Source: Paenibacillus ferrarius (lineage in GTDB: Bacteria; Bacillota; Bacilli; Paenibacillales; NBRC-103111). Taken from it: DNA of 64,000 nucleotides. The notes beneath the pieces were generated by a model. That model did not search any database and was not told the origin of the DNA. It worked only from the letters and a program-made list of their open reading frames with translations. Positions 15,938 through 25,230 of this stretch are shown here, one piece after another. Both the position numbers and the translations under genes were made by a program. Numbering within the stretch: position 1 is the first letter of the stretch; each line of letters starts with the position of its first letter. The stretch is taken from contig NZ_MBTG01000034.1 of assembly GCF_002027705.1 (NCBI RefSeq), positions 186,001-250,000 on the forward strand. The letters are read 5' to 3'.

Positions 15938-16836
15938 CTTTACAACAATTAAAGTATGTGATCGAGGTCGCCACTCGTGGATCTATCAATGAAGCTGCCA
16001 AAAGGTTGTTTATTTCTCAGCCCAGCCTCTCGAACGCGATTAAAGATCTGGAAGAAGAACTGCAGGTTGAGATATTTGAAAGATCCAATAAAGGCATATC
16101 CATTTCTAAGGAAGGTGTTGAATTCCTAAGCTATGCACGGCAAGTCGTTGAACAGGCAGAGCTATTGGAAAGCCGATATCTCAATGCCAAGCCTACACCG
16201 CAGCATTTTTCGGTTTCCACGCAGCACTATGCATTCGCCGTTAATGCTTTTGTGAATTTGATCCGGGAGTATGGACAAGATGAATATGATTTAGCGCTGC
16301 GAGAGACCAAAACGTTCGAAATTATTGAAGATGTCAAAAATTTACGCAGTGAGATCGGGATCTTATATCTCAACGAATTTAATGGAAAAGTAATTAATAA
16401 ATTACTGAAGACGGCCAATTTGCAATTCAACAGCTTATTAACGGCTAAGCCTCATATATTCATTAGTATTAAAAATCCGCTCGCAAAGCAATCCATCGTA
16501 ACGATGGATCAGCTCAAAGATTATCCGTATTTATCCTTTGATCAAGGGGAGTATAATTCCTTTCATTTCTCAGAGGAAATTCTCAGCACGGTGATACATA
16601 AGAAGAGCATCCGTGTGAATGACCGAGCAACATTGTTCAATTTATTGATTGGATTAAATGGATATACCATTTCGACCGGTGTATTAAGTGCTGATTTGAA
16701 TGGCAATGAAATCATTCCCGTACCTCTGGATATTGATGAATCCATTCATGTCGGTTGGATTTCACATAAGAATATTTCCCTTTCAAAGCTTGGAGCCGCT
16801 TATGTTCAAGAGCTGAAAAATGCCATTTCATCTTAA
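15934..16836 (+). CDS. LysR-family regulator, likely of methionine synthesis (MetR/MtaR-like)
   Basis: 300 residues: N-terminal HTH (MTLQQLKYVIEVATRGSINE through PSLSNAIKDLEEEL, residues 1-60), then the two-lobe substrate-binding-like effector domain (about 90-295). It starts at a TTG overlapping the NAT stop. The sequence style matches the MetR/MtaR/FhuR group of Gram-positive sulfur regulators. metE follows 110 bp downstream, and the spacer contains two copies of a TATAG-N7-CTATA-like Met-box. I infer it activates metE, perhaps with homocysteine as effector as in known MetR proteins. Confidence 0.88.
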   Translation: MTLQQLKYVIEVATRGSINEAAKRLFISQPSLSNAIKDLEEELQVEIFERSNKGISISKEGVEFLSYARQVVEQAELLESRYLNAKPTPQHFSVSTQHYAFAVNAFVNLIREYGQDEYDLALRETKTFEIIEDVKNLRSEIGILYLNEFNGKVINKLLKTANLQFNSLLTAKPHIFISIKNPLAKQSIVTMDQLKDYPYLSFDQGEYNSFHFSEEILSTVIHKKSIRVNDRATLFNLLIGLNGYTISTGVLSADLNGNEIIPVPLDIDESIHVGWISHKNISLSKLGAAYVQELKNAISS

Positions 16837-16845
16837 AAGCTTGGA

Positions 16846-16885
16846 TATAGCTTTAGGCTATATCTAGCTATAGTTTAATACAGTT
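16846..16885 (+). promoter_or_regulatory. Two Met-box-like LysR operators upstream of metE
   Basis: Site 1, TATAGCTTTAGGCTATA (16846-16862), matches the streptococcal MtaR Met-box TATAGTTTNAAACTATA in 13 of 16 defined positions and has perfect outer arms. Site 2, TATAGTTTAATACAGTT (16869-16885), matches the left arm fully and the right arm partly. The 23-bp offset is about two helical turns, allowing tetramer binding. Confidence 0.65.
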
Positions 16886-16945
16886 ACACTATATCTTCTT
16901 ATCCGTGATATCTTACTTGTAACAAGTCGCAAAGGGGATCACAAG

Positions 16946-19234
16946 ATGATGAAGAGCAGTAATTTAGGATATCCACGTATTGGTGCTGATCGCGAATGGA
17001 AGAAAGCACTTGAAGCCTTCTGGGCAGGCAAGCTGCAAGAAGAGGAGCTGCGCAGTCAGCTGCAAGAGCTACGTTTAAATCATTTGAAAAAGCAGCAGGA
17101 GAAGGGCATCGACTATATCCCAGTCAATGATTTCAGTTATTACGATCATATTTTAGATACGGCTGCGATGTTCGGAATTGTTCCCAAACGCTTCTCTTAT
17201 GATGGCGGGGTTGTACCTTTGTCACTCTACTATGGCATTGCCCGTGGGACGAAGGATGCAACTGCAAGTGAAATGACGAAGTGGTTTAACACCAATTATC
17301 ACTATATCGTGCCTGAGTTGGATGGGGCCGTTCCTGTTCTTACTGAAAATAAACCTTTAATCGCTTATCGGGAAGCGAAGGAGAAGCTTGGTATCGAGGG
17401 CAAGCCAGTTATTGTTGGACCGTTGACCTTCCTTAAGCTTTCCAAAGGATATAGTCGAACTGAGACGGATGCTTGGTTGAACCGATTGCTTCCACTTTAT
17501 GTGCAAATTCTTCAAGAGCTGGCGAGTGAAGGCGTTCAATGGGTTCAAATAGACGAGCCGATTCTGACGTCGAAGTTAAGCGTGGAAGACTTGAATCGTC
17601 TGAAAACGATCTATGAGACGTTCGCTTCCGCAGTGCCAACTTTGAACATCATGCTGCAAACTTATTTTGAATCAGTAGAGCAGTACAAAGAAATCACCCA
17701 GCTGCCGGTCCAAGGATTAGGACTTGATTTCGTTCATGGTTTGTCTGGCAATTTGGCATCTTTACAATCGCTTGGATTTCCGGAAAACAAAGTATTAGGC
17801 GCAGGCGTTATCGACGGCCGCGGCATTTGGAAGGCATCGCTTCGCGCGAAACAGGAACTGTTGAAGAAGCTTACTAGTTATGTGAAGCCAGAGCAAATCA
17901 TTATTCAATCCTCTTGCAGCTTGCTTCATGTTCCAGTAACTGTGAGCTATGAAACGAAGCTGGGTTCTGAACTGAAAGATGCTCTCGCTTTCGCGGATGA
18001 GAAGTTGGATGAAATTGTCCTTCTGACCAAAGTAGCTCGTGGAGATGTGGCTGATGTGACGGCGGAGTTGGAAGAAAACGAACGCGCCTATCAAACTTTC
18101 CAATTGTCTGACAAGCGTAAGCGCGAAGATATCCAGCAAGCGATCGCTTCGTTCGCTGATCAGAAGTTTGAGCGTCATCTGCCTTTTGCTGAACGCCATC
18201 AGGCGCAACAGAAGAAATGGCAGCTTCCGATCTTCCCGACCACAACCATTGGCAGCTTTCCTCAAACTGCTGAGGTTCGCAAGGCGCGTCAGCTATGGCG
18301 TAAAAATGAATGGAGCAACGAACAGTATGCTGAGTTTATCCGGAAGGAAATTGATATCTGGATTAAGCTGCAGGAAGAAATCGGCCTAGATGTTCTGGTG
18401 CATGGGGAATTTGAGCGTACGGATATGGTTGAGTTCTTCGGGGAGAAGCTGGAAGGCTTCGCATTCACGCAAAATGGCTGGGTGCAGTCCTATGGCTCCC
18501 GCTGTGTGAAACCTCCGATTATTTATGGAGATGTGGCTTTCCTGAAAGAGATGACTGTGGAAGAAACCAAGTATGCTCAATCACTAACTGAGCGCCCTGT
18601 TAAAGGAATGCTTACAGGCCCGATTACGATAATGAATTGGTCCTTCGTCCGTGAGGATATCCCTCGTGAACAAATCGCCTATCAGTTGGCTTACGCCCTT
18701 AGACAAGAAGTCGAGGCGCTAGAGAGTGCTGGGATTGGCATGATACAGGTAGACGAACCTGCGGTCCGGGAAGGATTGCCGCTTAAAGCTGAGGATCAAG
18801 CTGAATATCTTGCTTGGGCAGTCAAAGCGTTCCGTCTAGCCACCTGCACCGTACAGGATACAACACAAATTCATACACATATGTGCTATTGTGAATTCCA
18901 TGACATGATTCATTCGATTGATGCGATGGATGCGGATGTAATCTCGATTGAAACCTCTCGCAGCCATGGAGAATTGATTCATAGCTTTGAGGTGAACACG
19001 TATACGAAGGGCATTGGCTTGGGGGTATACGATATCCATAGTCCCCGTGTTCCTGATGTTGCGGAAATGACAGCTATGATTGAACGTGCCTTGCAGGTGT
19101 TGGATCCGAAGCTATTCTGGATCAATCCCGACTGTGGACTGAAAACTCGCGGACAGAAAGAAACGGTCGCATCACTGCGGAACATGGTTGAAGCGACACA
19201 GTTAGCTCGTTCGAACAGCGCTTTAAATGTGTAG
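16946..19234 (+). CDS. metE: Cobalamin-independent methionine synthase MetE
   Basis: 762 residues, the normal MetE length. It methylates homocysteine with 5-methyltetrahydropteroyl-tri-glutamate in the cytosol. The N-terminal domain begins SSNLGYPRIGADREWKKALE; the C-terminal barrel starts near FPTTTIGSFPQTAEVRKAR. Zinc ligands are visible at His645 and Cys647 (HTHMCYC) and Cys730 (NPDCGLKTRG). Two ATG codons at 16946 and 16949; AAAGGGGAT precedes. No S-box riboswitch is seen, which is notable for Bacillales; control appears to be by the LysR protein and Met-boxes. Confidence 0.97.
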   Translation: MMKSSNLGYPRIGADREWKKALEAFWAGKLQEEELRSQLQELRLNHLKKQQEKGIDYIPVNDFSYYDHILDTAAMFGIVPKRFSYDGGVVPLSLYYGIARGTKDATASEMTKWFNTNYHYIVPELDGAVPVLTENKPLIAYREAKEKLGIEGKPVIVGPLTFLKLSKGYSRTETDAWLNRLLPLYVQILQELASEGVQWVQIDEPILTSKLSVEDLNRLKTIYETFASAVPTLNIMLQTYFESVEQYKEITQLPVQGLGLDFVHGLSGNLASLQSLGFPENKVLGAGVIDGRGIWKASLRAKQELLKKLTSYVKPEQIIIQSSCSLLHVPVTVSYETKLGSELKDALAFADEKLDEIVLLTKVARGDVADVTAELEENERAYQTFQLSDKRKREDIQQAIASFADQKFERHLPFAERHQAQQKKWQLPIFPTTTIGSFPQTAEVRKARQLWRKNEWSNEQYAEFIRKEIDIWIKLQEEIGLDVLVHGEFERTDMVEFFGEKLEGFAFTQNGWVQSYGSRCVKPPIIYGDVAFLKEMTVEETKYAQSLTERPVKGMLTGPITIMNWSFVREDIPREQIAYQLAYALRQEVEALESAGIGMIQVDEPAVREGLPLKAEDQAEYLAWAVKAFRLATCTVQDTTQIHTHMCYCEFHDMIHSIDAMDADVISIETSRSHGELIHSFEVNTYTKGIGLGVYDIHSPRVPDVAEMTAMIERALQVLDPKLFWINPDCGLKTRGQKETVASLRNMVEATQLARSNSALNV

Positions 19235-19269
19235 TTGTGATACCAGTAAGAGGCAGTATGCGCAGCAAA

Positions 19270-19448
19270 CCTGCAATTATGCATCCTTTTGAGCTTTAAA
19301 GACTCTTCTATCATTGAATACCTGCGTTTCTGCATGCTTTTTAGGACTTTTCCTGATAATTGGAAGGAAAACCTGAAAAAGCCTGTAAAAACGCAGGTAT
19401 TTTCACTTTTTGCATGAGTTTCGTCCTTAATAGATGCATTTTTGCAGG
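19270..19448 (+). repeat. Four-dyad intergenic repeat, copy B (CCTGC core, degenerate)
   Basis: Cores start at 19270 (CCTGCAATTATGCATCC), 19321 (CCTGCGTTTCTGCATGC), 19382 (CCTGTAAAAACGCAGG) and 19433 (GATGCATTTTTGCAGG): spacing exactly 51, 61, 51. The cores have drifted more than in C and D but the spacing is unchanged. Confidence 0.85.
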
Positions 19449-19458
19449 TTTTCTGACC

Positions 19459-19500
19459 GAGCCCGAGCCCCAGACCCAGACCCAGACCCAGACCCAGCCC
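19459..19500. repeat. Hexanucleotide tandem repeat
   Basis: Seven 6-bp units: GAGCCC twice, CAGACC four times, CAGCCC once. It abuts the end of repeat copy B. On the minus strand it would read as Gly-Leu repeats; no gene is implied. Confidence 0.9.
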
Positions 19501-19653
19501 GCCGCCGATTGGATTCACACAGGAAACGGAAGAAGTTCGAGTTCTGGCCCAAACATTGATAAGTTTTTCCGAAGAAGATAAACTAAGTTGATATGCTGTA
19601 AGAATGTCAATAGGTTAAATCCTTTCGTTTACTTGAGATGAGGTGGGAATGCG

Positions 19654-21129
19654 ATGACGGAGAAAGAAACAATCAATGAACCAGGATGGAACTTCGAGAA
19701 TAGTTATGCTCGTCTACCCGATACATTTTTCACCAAGTGCAGCCCAACGCCTGTATTTTCGCCCAAGCTAGCCATTCTGAATGGCCCGTTGGCAGCATCA
19801 CTTGGGCTTGATGCCCATGCGCTGCAAAGCAAGGAAAGTGTTGCCGTGTTTGCGGGCAACCAGATTCCTGAAGGCGCCTTGCCTCTTGCCCAAGCTTATG
19901 CGGGGCATCAATTCGGGCACTTCAACTTATTGGGCGACGGCCGCGCCATTCTTCTTGGCGAGCAAATCACGCCGCTTGGCGAGCGGGTCGATATTCAGCT
20001 CAAAGGGTCAGGCAAGACGCCTTACTCCCGCAGAGGCGATGGCCGCGCAGCGCTAGGACCCATGCTGCGCGAATACATCATCAGCGAAGCTATGCATGCG
20101 CTTGGTATTGCGACTACGCGCAGCCTAGCGGTCGCAACGACCGGTGACTCCCTCTACCGCGAAACCGAACAGCCGGGCGCGGTTCTGACTCGCGTGGCTG
20201 CCAGTCATATACGTGTAGGCACCTTCCAATATGCAGCTAAATATGGCACAGTTCAAGATCTGCGAGCTCTCGCTGATTATACGCTGCAAAGACATTACCC
20301 CGAAGTGGAAGCTGACGAGAACCGTTATCTTCAGCTGCTTCAGGAAGTGATCAAGCGTCAAGCTGCGCTAATCGCCAAATGGCAGCTCGTAGGTTTCATC
20401 CACGGGGTGATGAACACCGACAACATGGCCATCAGCGGAGAGACTATTGATTATGGACCTTGCGCTTTCATGGATACGTACGACCCAGCGACGGTATTCA
20501 GCTCCATTGATACGCAGGGCCGTTATGCCTATGGCAATCAACCGTATATTGGCGCGTGGAATCTTGCAAGATTAGCTGAAACGCTTTTGCCGCTGCTGCA
20601 TGAGAATGAGGAACAGGCGATTAAATTGGCGGAGGCTGCGATTTCAGATTTCTCCAAGCTGTATCACCACAATTGGTTTGCGGGGATGCGGGCAAAACTG
20701 GGGATCTTTAATGAAGAGCCTGAGGATGCTGCTTTATTTGAAGGGCTGCTCCGTTTGATGAAGGAGCATCAGGCGGATTACACGAACACCTTCCGCGCAT
20801 TGACTTTCGAGAATCAGGAAGATATTGCCCTGTTCGGCACCGCAGAATTTGCGCAGTGGCATGAGCTGTGGCAGGCGAGACTAGGCAGACAGCAGGAGTC
20901 AAAGGCCGATTCGCATCAATTGATGCGCAGCAGCAATCCCGCGGTAATCCCGAGGAACCACCGTGTCGAAGAGGCCTTGGAAGCGGCAGTGGAAGATGGC
21001 GATTACAGCGTCATGACAAGACTTCTTGAGGTGCTTGCGAGTCCCTTCGCACACTCCCCGGAACAGGCTGAATATGCCGCATTGCCGGCACAAACGTCTC
21101 TTCCGTACCAAACCTTTTGCGGTACTTGA
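19654..21129 (+). CDS. selO: Protein adenylyltransferase SelO (YdiU family)
   Basis: 491 residues, family-typical. SelO is a pseudokinase-fold enzyme that transfers AMP from ATP to Ser/Thr/Tyr hydroxyls of proteins and is linked to redox homeostasis. Visible hallmarks: [20 protein letters not shown], the glycine-rich [18 protein letters not shown], the catalytic GVMNTDNM (Asp256) and metal-binding [10 protein letters not shown]. It ends PYQTFCGT; the penultimate-region Cys stands where many SelO proteins carry selenocysteine. Monocistronic between repeat copies B and C, which lie in the same orientation on either side. Confidence 0.93.
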   Translation: MTEKETINEPGWNFENSYARLPDTFFTKCSPTPVFSPKLAILNGPLAASLGLDAHALQSKESVAVFAGNQIPEGALPLAQAYAGHQFGHFNLLGDGRAILLGEQITPLGERVDIQLKGSGKTPYSRRGDGRAALGPMLREYIISEAMHALGIATTRSLAVATTGDSLYRETEQPGAVLTRVAASHIRVGTFQYAAKYGTVQDLRALADYTLQRHYPEVEADENRYLQLLQEVIKRQAALIAKWQLVGFIHGVMNTDNMAISGETIDYGPCAFMDTYDPATVFSSIDTQGRYAYGNQPYIGAWNLARLAETLLPLLHENEEQAIKLAEAAISDFSKLYHHNWFAGMRAKLGIFNEEPEDAALFEGLLRLMKEHQADYTNTFRALTFENQEDIALFGTAEFAQWHELWQARLGRQQESKADSHQLMRSSNPAVIPRNHRVEEALEAAVEDGDYSVMTRLLEVLASPFAHSPEQAEYAALPAQTSLPYQTFCGT

Positions 21130-21147
21130 TATTGAAGTCTGGAGAAA

Positions 21148-21180
21148 AACAAGAGGCAAACTTTATGCCTCTTGTTTTTT
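21148..21180 (+). terminator. Terminator after selO
   Basis: AACAAGAGGCA (21148-21158) / TGCCTCTTGTT (21166-21176), perfect 11-bp stem, 7-nt loop, then TTTT. Confidence 0.92.
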
Positions 21181-21228
21181 GCGTTCAAGCTGGCAAATTG
21201 CCTTGCGTCCGTGTACGTCGGCATATTT

Positions 21229-21407
21229 CCTGCAAATATGCATCCTTTTCGTCTCGGGAACACGCAAAATCGTGAAAAGCCTGCGATAATGCATCTTTTA
21301 GTAAGTTTTTTTCGATTCTAGGATGAAAAAGCTTGGGAAGCCTGCATAATCGCAGGCTTTCTCTGATTTCACACGATTTGATCCGGAAATGCCTGCATTT
21401 CCGCAGG
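21229..21407 (+). repeat. Four-dyad intergenic repeat, copy C (CCTGC core)
   Basis: Cores start at 21229 (CCTGCAAATATGCATCC), 21280 (CCTGCGATAATGCATC), 21341 (CCTGC-ATAATC-GCAGG) and 21392 (CCTGC-ATTTCC-GCAGG): spacing exactly 51, 61, 51. First two cores are GCATC-ended, last two full palindromes, as in copy D. Confidence 0.9.
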
Positions 21408-21449
21408 CTTTTCAACACCGATATCGCATCGAGAACAATCGTAAATATG

Positions 21450-21595
21450 GATACACTTCTGTTAAATGAGAACATGTAACTTCGGACTTTATTTGTGTAA
21501 CATTAGTTTCTAGTCCATTTCGTAAGCGCTTCCTTAAAAGCGTTTACAAGATCTTAAAATAAGATACATTTCTATTAAAAGAGAACATGTTACTT
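21450..21595 (+). promoter_or_regulatory. 33-bp direct repeats and twin cre sites upstream of ABC operon
   Basis: A 33-bp sequence at 21450-21482 recurs at 21563-21595 with 29 matches (starts GATACA, ends ACATGTWACTT), 113 bp apart in the same orientation. This layout suits an AraC-type activator such as the response regulator at 29615. Between them lie two cre-like sites: CGTAAGCGCTTCCT (21521-21534) and, inverted, TGTAAACGCTTTTA (21548-21535), suggesting CcpA repression. Confidence 0.6.
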
Positions 21596-21652
21596 TTTAG
21601 TTAGATTATATAACATATTATGTATAACTTCTTGTGAGGAGGTACACGATTC

Positions 21653-22597
21653 ATGAGTTTGAGTCAACTTGAACTTCAACATGCCAGAACACATCTATCG
21701 CCGTTAAGAAAAAATTTCAAGAAGTACTTATGGTTTTATTTATTGGCAGCTCCTGGAATGCTATATTTCATCGTGTTTAAATATTTTCCTATGTGGGGTG
21801 TGCTCCTAGCCTTCCAAGATTACAGCCCATTTCTCGGTTTTAGTAAAAGCCCATGGGTAGGCCTTCAACAATTTCGAGATTTTTTCTCAAACGAAGCCTT
21901 TTTTCTCCTTTTACGGAACACGTTGATGTTGAGCTTGTTTAACCTGCTTTTTTATTTCCCGTTCGTCATCCTTTTGGCGATTATGCTCAGTGAATTGCGC
22001 TCGGCAGCTTTTAAGAAAATTATCCAGACCGTCGTCTATTTGCCGCATTTTCTGTCATGGGTCGTTGTTGTTGGGATAACGTTTATTTTCTTCGGACCTT
22101 CCGGCGTGATCAACCATTATTTGGGTTCAATGATCGGGAAGGAATTGGCATTCATGACGGGCACAGAATGGTTTCGTTCGCTTGCCGTTTTTCAAAGCAT
22201 ATGGAAGGATGCCGGTTGGGGAACGATTATTTTCTTAGCAGCAATTGCCGGCGTCAATCCAGAACTTTACGAAGCGGCCACAATGGACGGTGCCGGACGC
22301 TGGCGAAGAATATGGCATATTACGTTGCCAGGCATCAAAAGCACGATTATTATTTTGCTGGTCATTCGTCTAGGGCATCTCATGGATTCGAATTTCATGC
22401 AGGTATTTCTCATGACCAATCCACTCAACCAAGAGGTATCCGATGTCATTGATCTATATGTTTACAGGGTCGGATTAACAGAGGCGCATTTCAGCTATGG
22501 TGTTGCGGCAGGATTGTTCAATTCGATCATAGGGCTCATTCTCGTATTGCTGAGCAATCATTTAGCCAAAAAAGCAGGAGAAGACGGTGTTTTTTAA
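21653..22597 (+). CDS. Sugar ABC transporter permease (LplB/CUT1 type)
   Basis: 314 residues with six hydrophobic helices and the CUT1 permease EAA loop EAATMDGAGRWRRIWHITLP (about residues 202-221). The start KYLWFYLLAAPGMLYFIVFKYFPMWG is typical of LplB-type permeases of Paenibacillus oligosaccharide importers. Forms the membrane channel with the permease encoded 21 bp downstream. The dedicated ATPase is missing, as usual for CUT1 systems that share MsmX. GAGGAGG precedes the ATG. Substrate inferred from neighbours: a uronate-containing oligosaccharide. Confidence 0.92.
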   Translation: MSLSQLELQHARTHLSPLRKNFKKYLWFYLLAAPGMLYFIVFKYFPMWGVLLAFQDYSPFLGFSKSPWVGLQQFRDFFSNEAFFLLLRNTLMLSLFNLLFYFPFVILLAIMLSELRSAAFKKIIQTVVYLPHFLSWVVVVGITFIFFGPSGVINHYLGSMIGKELAFMTGTEWFRSLAVFQSIWKDAGWGTIIFLAAIAGVNPELYEAATMDGAGRWRRIWHITLPGIKSTIIILLVIRLGHLMDSNFMQVFLMTNPLNQEVSDVIDLYVYRVGLTEAHFSYGVAAGLFNSIIGLILVLLSNHLAKKAGEDGVF

Positions 22598-22618
22598 CCA
22601 AAATGAGGTGATAAGTCA

Positions 22619-23503
22619 ATGAGCAGACAGTTAATGATAAAGCGATTTCCAATGTTTGATTTCGTGATTGGCTTCCTTATGCTTGTATTTAGTTTGCTGA
22701 TCATTGTTCCATTTCTGTACATTCTAGCGGTATCCTTCAGTGGGGGAGGGGAATCGATCGGTGGGGACTTCTTCCTCATTCCTAAGGAGTTTTCCCTGGA
22801 AGGCTATCAATATTTGATGTCAACCAGCAGGTTCATTCAAGCGATAGGCAATTCGGTTTACGTTACAATAGTAGGTACCTTTGTTAATCTCCTTTTCTCG
22901 GTAACACTGGCTTATGCATTATCCAAAAAGTTTTTACCAGGGCGCCGCTTCATGATGCTGTTGATCTTCTTCACGATGCTGTTCAGCGCCGGAATCATTC
23001 CCAACTATTTGTTGGTTAAGTCGCTCGGCTTGCTTAATTCGTACTGGGCGCTTATATTACCAGGCGCTACCAATGCTTTTACCATTATGGTGATGAAAAC
23101 TTTTTTTCAAGGCTTGCCCGAAAGCTTGGAAGAAGCGGCGCGAATGGATGGAGCGGGAGAAATACGGATCTTATGGTCGTTAGTGCTTCCACTGTCTATG
23201 CCGGTAATGGCTACATTTGGGCTGATGTTCATGGTTGGTCACTGGAACGAGTTTTTCGGTGCTGTCATTTATTTGAGCAAGAGCAGCATGTGGACCGTGC
23301 AGGTACTGCTCCGTCAGATGATCGTCGTCGGCACCTCTAATATTAACAATGAGTTTAGTATGAACGAGAAGTCAGCAGCACAATTGGGAGATACGATCAA
23401 AATGGCAGCCATCATCATCTCGATGATACCGATCGTGGCTGTGTATCCGTTTTTGCAAAAGCATTTTGCACAGGGCGCTATGATTGGATCCATTAAAGAA
23501 TAA
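22619..23503 (+). CDS. Sugar ABC transporter permease (LplC/YtcP type)
   Basis: 294 residues, six TM helices, EAA loop EEAARMDGAGEIRILWSLVLPLS (about residues 176-198). Pairs with the preceding permease and the lipoprotein that follows. The end IVAVYPFLQKHFAQGAMIGSIKE is the usual C-terminus of this subfamily. It starts 21 bp after its partner, with TGAGGTGA ahead of the ATG. Same operon, so the same proposed oligosaccharide substrate. Confidence 0.92.
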   Translation: MSRQLMIKRFPMFDFVIGFLMLVFSLLIIVPFLYILAVSFSGGGESIGGDFFLIPKEFSLEGYQYLMSTSRFIQAIGNSVYVTIVGTFVNLLFSVTLAYALSKKFLPGRRFMMLLIFFTMLFSAGIIPNYLLVKSLGLLNSYWALILPGATNAFTIMVMKTFFQGLPESLEEAARMDGAGEIRILWSLVLPLSMPVMATFGLMFMVGHWNEFFGAVIYLSKSSMWTVQVLLRQMIVVGTSNINNEFSMNEKSAAQLGDTIKMAAIIISMIPIVAVYPFLQKHFAQGAMIGSIKE

Positions 23504-23606
23504 GGTGAACTCTATGCGGGAGGTGAAGAAGACAGGTTCAGATCATGAAGAGGGTAAGCGGAGAATCGGGTTATTATCGTTGAACATTGGAGAGGGTGGT
23601 ATAGGT

Positions 23607-25139
23607 ATGAAAATGAAAAAAACGTTGTACGTTTCACTTGCTGCTGTGATGACAATGAGTCTTTTGTCTGCCTGCGGAAAAGGCGAAGACAAACAAGGGG
23701 CAAATCCAACTGCTAACAAAGAACCACTTAAAATCAAGGCGATGCTCATTTACAACGGAGAGCCTCCGGTGCTCAAAGGGAACAAGGCGAAGGAAGATAT
23801 CGAGAAACGCGGCAATGTCCAACTTGAGCTGGAGCTTGTTCCGGAAGATATCTATAAGGATAAAATAAGCATCGCGATGGCAGATTCGTCCCAATATGAT
23901 CTGATTCTGTTCGATAACGGCAAAGATGCTGTATTCACGAACTATGTGAAGCAAGGAGCATTTTATGACTTAACGCCATTTATGAACGGTAAAAATAATT
24001 TGAACCTGATTCCAGAGATTACGTGGTCTCAGACGAAGGTAGATAATAAAGTATTCGGAATTCCACGGCCAAGACAGCTGTATAGTGCCCAAGGAGCGTT
24101 CCTTTACCGCAAAGACTGGCTGGATAAATATAACTTGAAGAAACCGCAAACACTGGACGAATTCACACAAGTTTTAAAAACATTCAAAGAAAAAGATCCT
24201 GTTGGCGGTGGTAAAACAATCCCTCTTCTTACCTATGCGACCAACACCTATACTGTTTTTGATTGGCTTGGGTCCGTACAGTATGCATTTGGGATGCCTA
24301 ATGCATGGACAATTGACAACGGAGTTCCTAAGTTTGCCATTCAATCCGAGGGCTACCTGAAATATTTGGAATGGTTAAAGAATGCTTGGGCCAGCGGGTT
24401 AATCGAGAAGAACGCTACCGTGTTAAAATCGCAGCAAGCTGTTGAAAAATGGACACAAGGCATCGCTGGAGTCAAAGCCAATCATGTCGGTGAATTGAGC
24501 GATGCCCCTAATTCCCCTCTTGATAAAATTCGCAAGGTGGATGCCAAAGCGGAAGTGGACATGCTTCCATCGCTTAAAGGTCCTGATGGCAAAGGCGGTA
24601 TCGGAAAAGCTGCCGGTCTCTGGGGATTATGGGTAGTCCCGTCCAGTACGCCGAAGGATAAAGTTCAGAAGCTTGTTGATTTCCTTGATTTCAGTGCAAG
24701 CGAGGAAAACTATGCTTTCAGCAAAGCGGGCATTATCGGTCAGCATTCCACGAGCTATAAAGACGGCAAGGTAGAGCGCACAGCCGATCAGGTGAAACTG
24801 TTCCAAAGTGAAACGCCAGCCACTTGGGTGCTTGATAATCGTTACGATCCTTATTACTATGTCGCATCGGACGCGACTGATCCGGTAAGGGCCAAAATGA
24901 AAGAATATACGGATAGCTTTGAGAGCATTGGCGTAACGAATCCATTCGGCGGAATGACGTCTCCAACCCTTACGAAAAACACGGATCATTTGAAAAAAGT
25001 GAGCACCGTTGCTCTGAAATATGTGATTGGGGAAGGCTCAATGGATGATGTGAAAATGGAAATAGCCAATTGGTCGAAAACCTACGGTGAAGCTGCAGGC
25101 AAAGAATACATGGAGCAGTATAACGCGATGAAGAAGTGA
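23607..25139 (+). CDS. Extracellular sugar-binding lipoprotein (LplA type)
   Basis: 510 residues from ATG 23607 (GGAGAGGGTGG upstream); an earlier open frame from 23484 lacks these signals. Signal peptide with lipobox LLSAC and lipidated Cys23. Large-size cluster of CUT1 binding proteins, with the conserved GIPRPRQLYSAQGAFLYRKDWLDK region near residue 150. It captures oligosaccharide outside the membrane for the two permeases upstream. An intercistronic hairpin at 25153-25188 follows, which may raise its mRNA level relative to downstream enzymes. Confidence 0.9.
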   Translation: MKMKKTLYVSLAAVMTMSLLSACGKGEDKQGANPTANKEPLKIKAMLIYNGEPPVLKGNKAKEDIEKRGNVQLELELVPEDIYKDKISIAMADSSQYDLILFDNGKDAVFTNYVKQGAFYDLTPFMNGKNNLNLIPEITWSQTKVDNKVFGIPRPRQLYSAQGAFLYRKDWLDKYNLKKPQTLDEFTQVLKTFKEKDPVGGGKTIPLLTYATNTYTVFDWLGSVQYAFGMPNAWTIDNGVPKFAIQSEGYLKYLEWLKNAWASGLIEKNATVLKSQQAVEKWTQGIAGVKANHVGELSDAPNSPLDKIRKVDAKAEVDMLPSLKGPDGKGGIGKAAGLWGLWVVPSSTPKDKVQKLVDFLDFSASEENYAFSKAGIIGQHSTSYKDGKVERTADQVKLFQSETPATWVLDNRYDPYYYVASDATDPVRAKMKEYTDSFESIGVTNPFGGMTSPTLTKNTDHLKKVSTVALKYVIGEGSMDDVKMEIANWSKTYGEAAGKEYMEQYNAMKK

Positions 25140-25152
25140 GTGATCTTGTCAA

Positions 25153-25188
25153 ATGGAGAATTGCCCGGTGATTAGGGTAATTCTCCAT
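25153..25188 (+). terminator. Intercistronic hairpin after binding-protein gene
   Basis: ATGGAGAATT-G-CCC and GGG-T-AATTCTCCAT pair around a short loop. There is no T run, so mRNA stabilisation or partial attenuation is more likely than full termination. Confidence 0.6.
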
Positions 25189-25230
25189 ATATGTTAATTA
25201 GGTTTTGAGATTAAGAAGGAGTGCTTGGAT

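Noticed and set aside
16837-16945. S-box (SAM) riboswitch before metE
   Set aside because: None of the conserved S-box stems or its terminator is present in the 109-bp leader.
19360-19581. Open frames across copy B and the hexamer tract
   Set aside because: Low-complexity translation (Gln-Thr or Gly-Leu repeats) made by tandem repeats.
21229-21407. CRISPR array reading of the regularly spaced dyads
   Set aside because: Only four units, repeats are short palindromes, spacers recur between copies, no cas genes.
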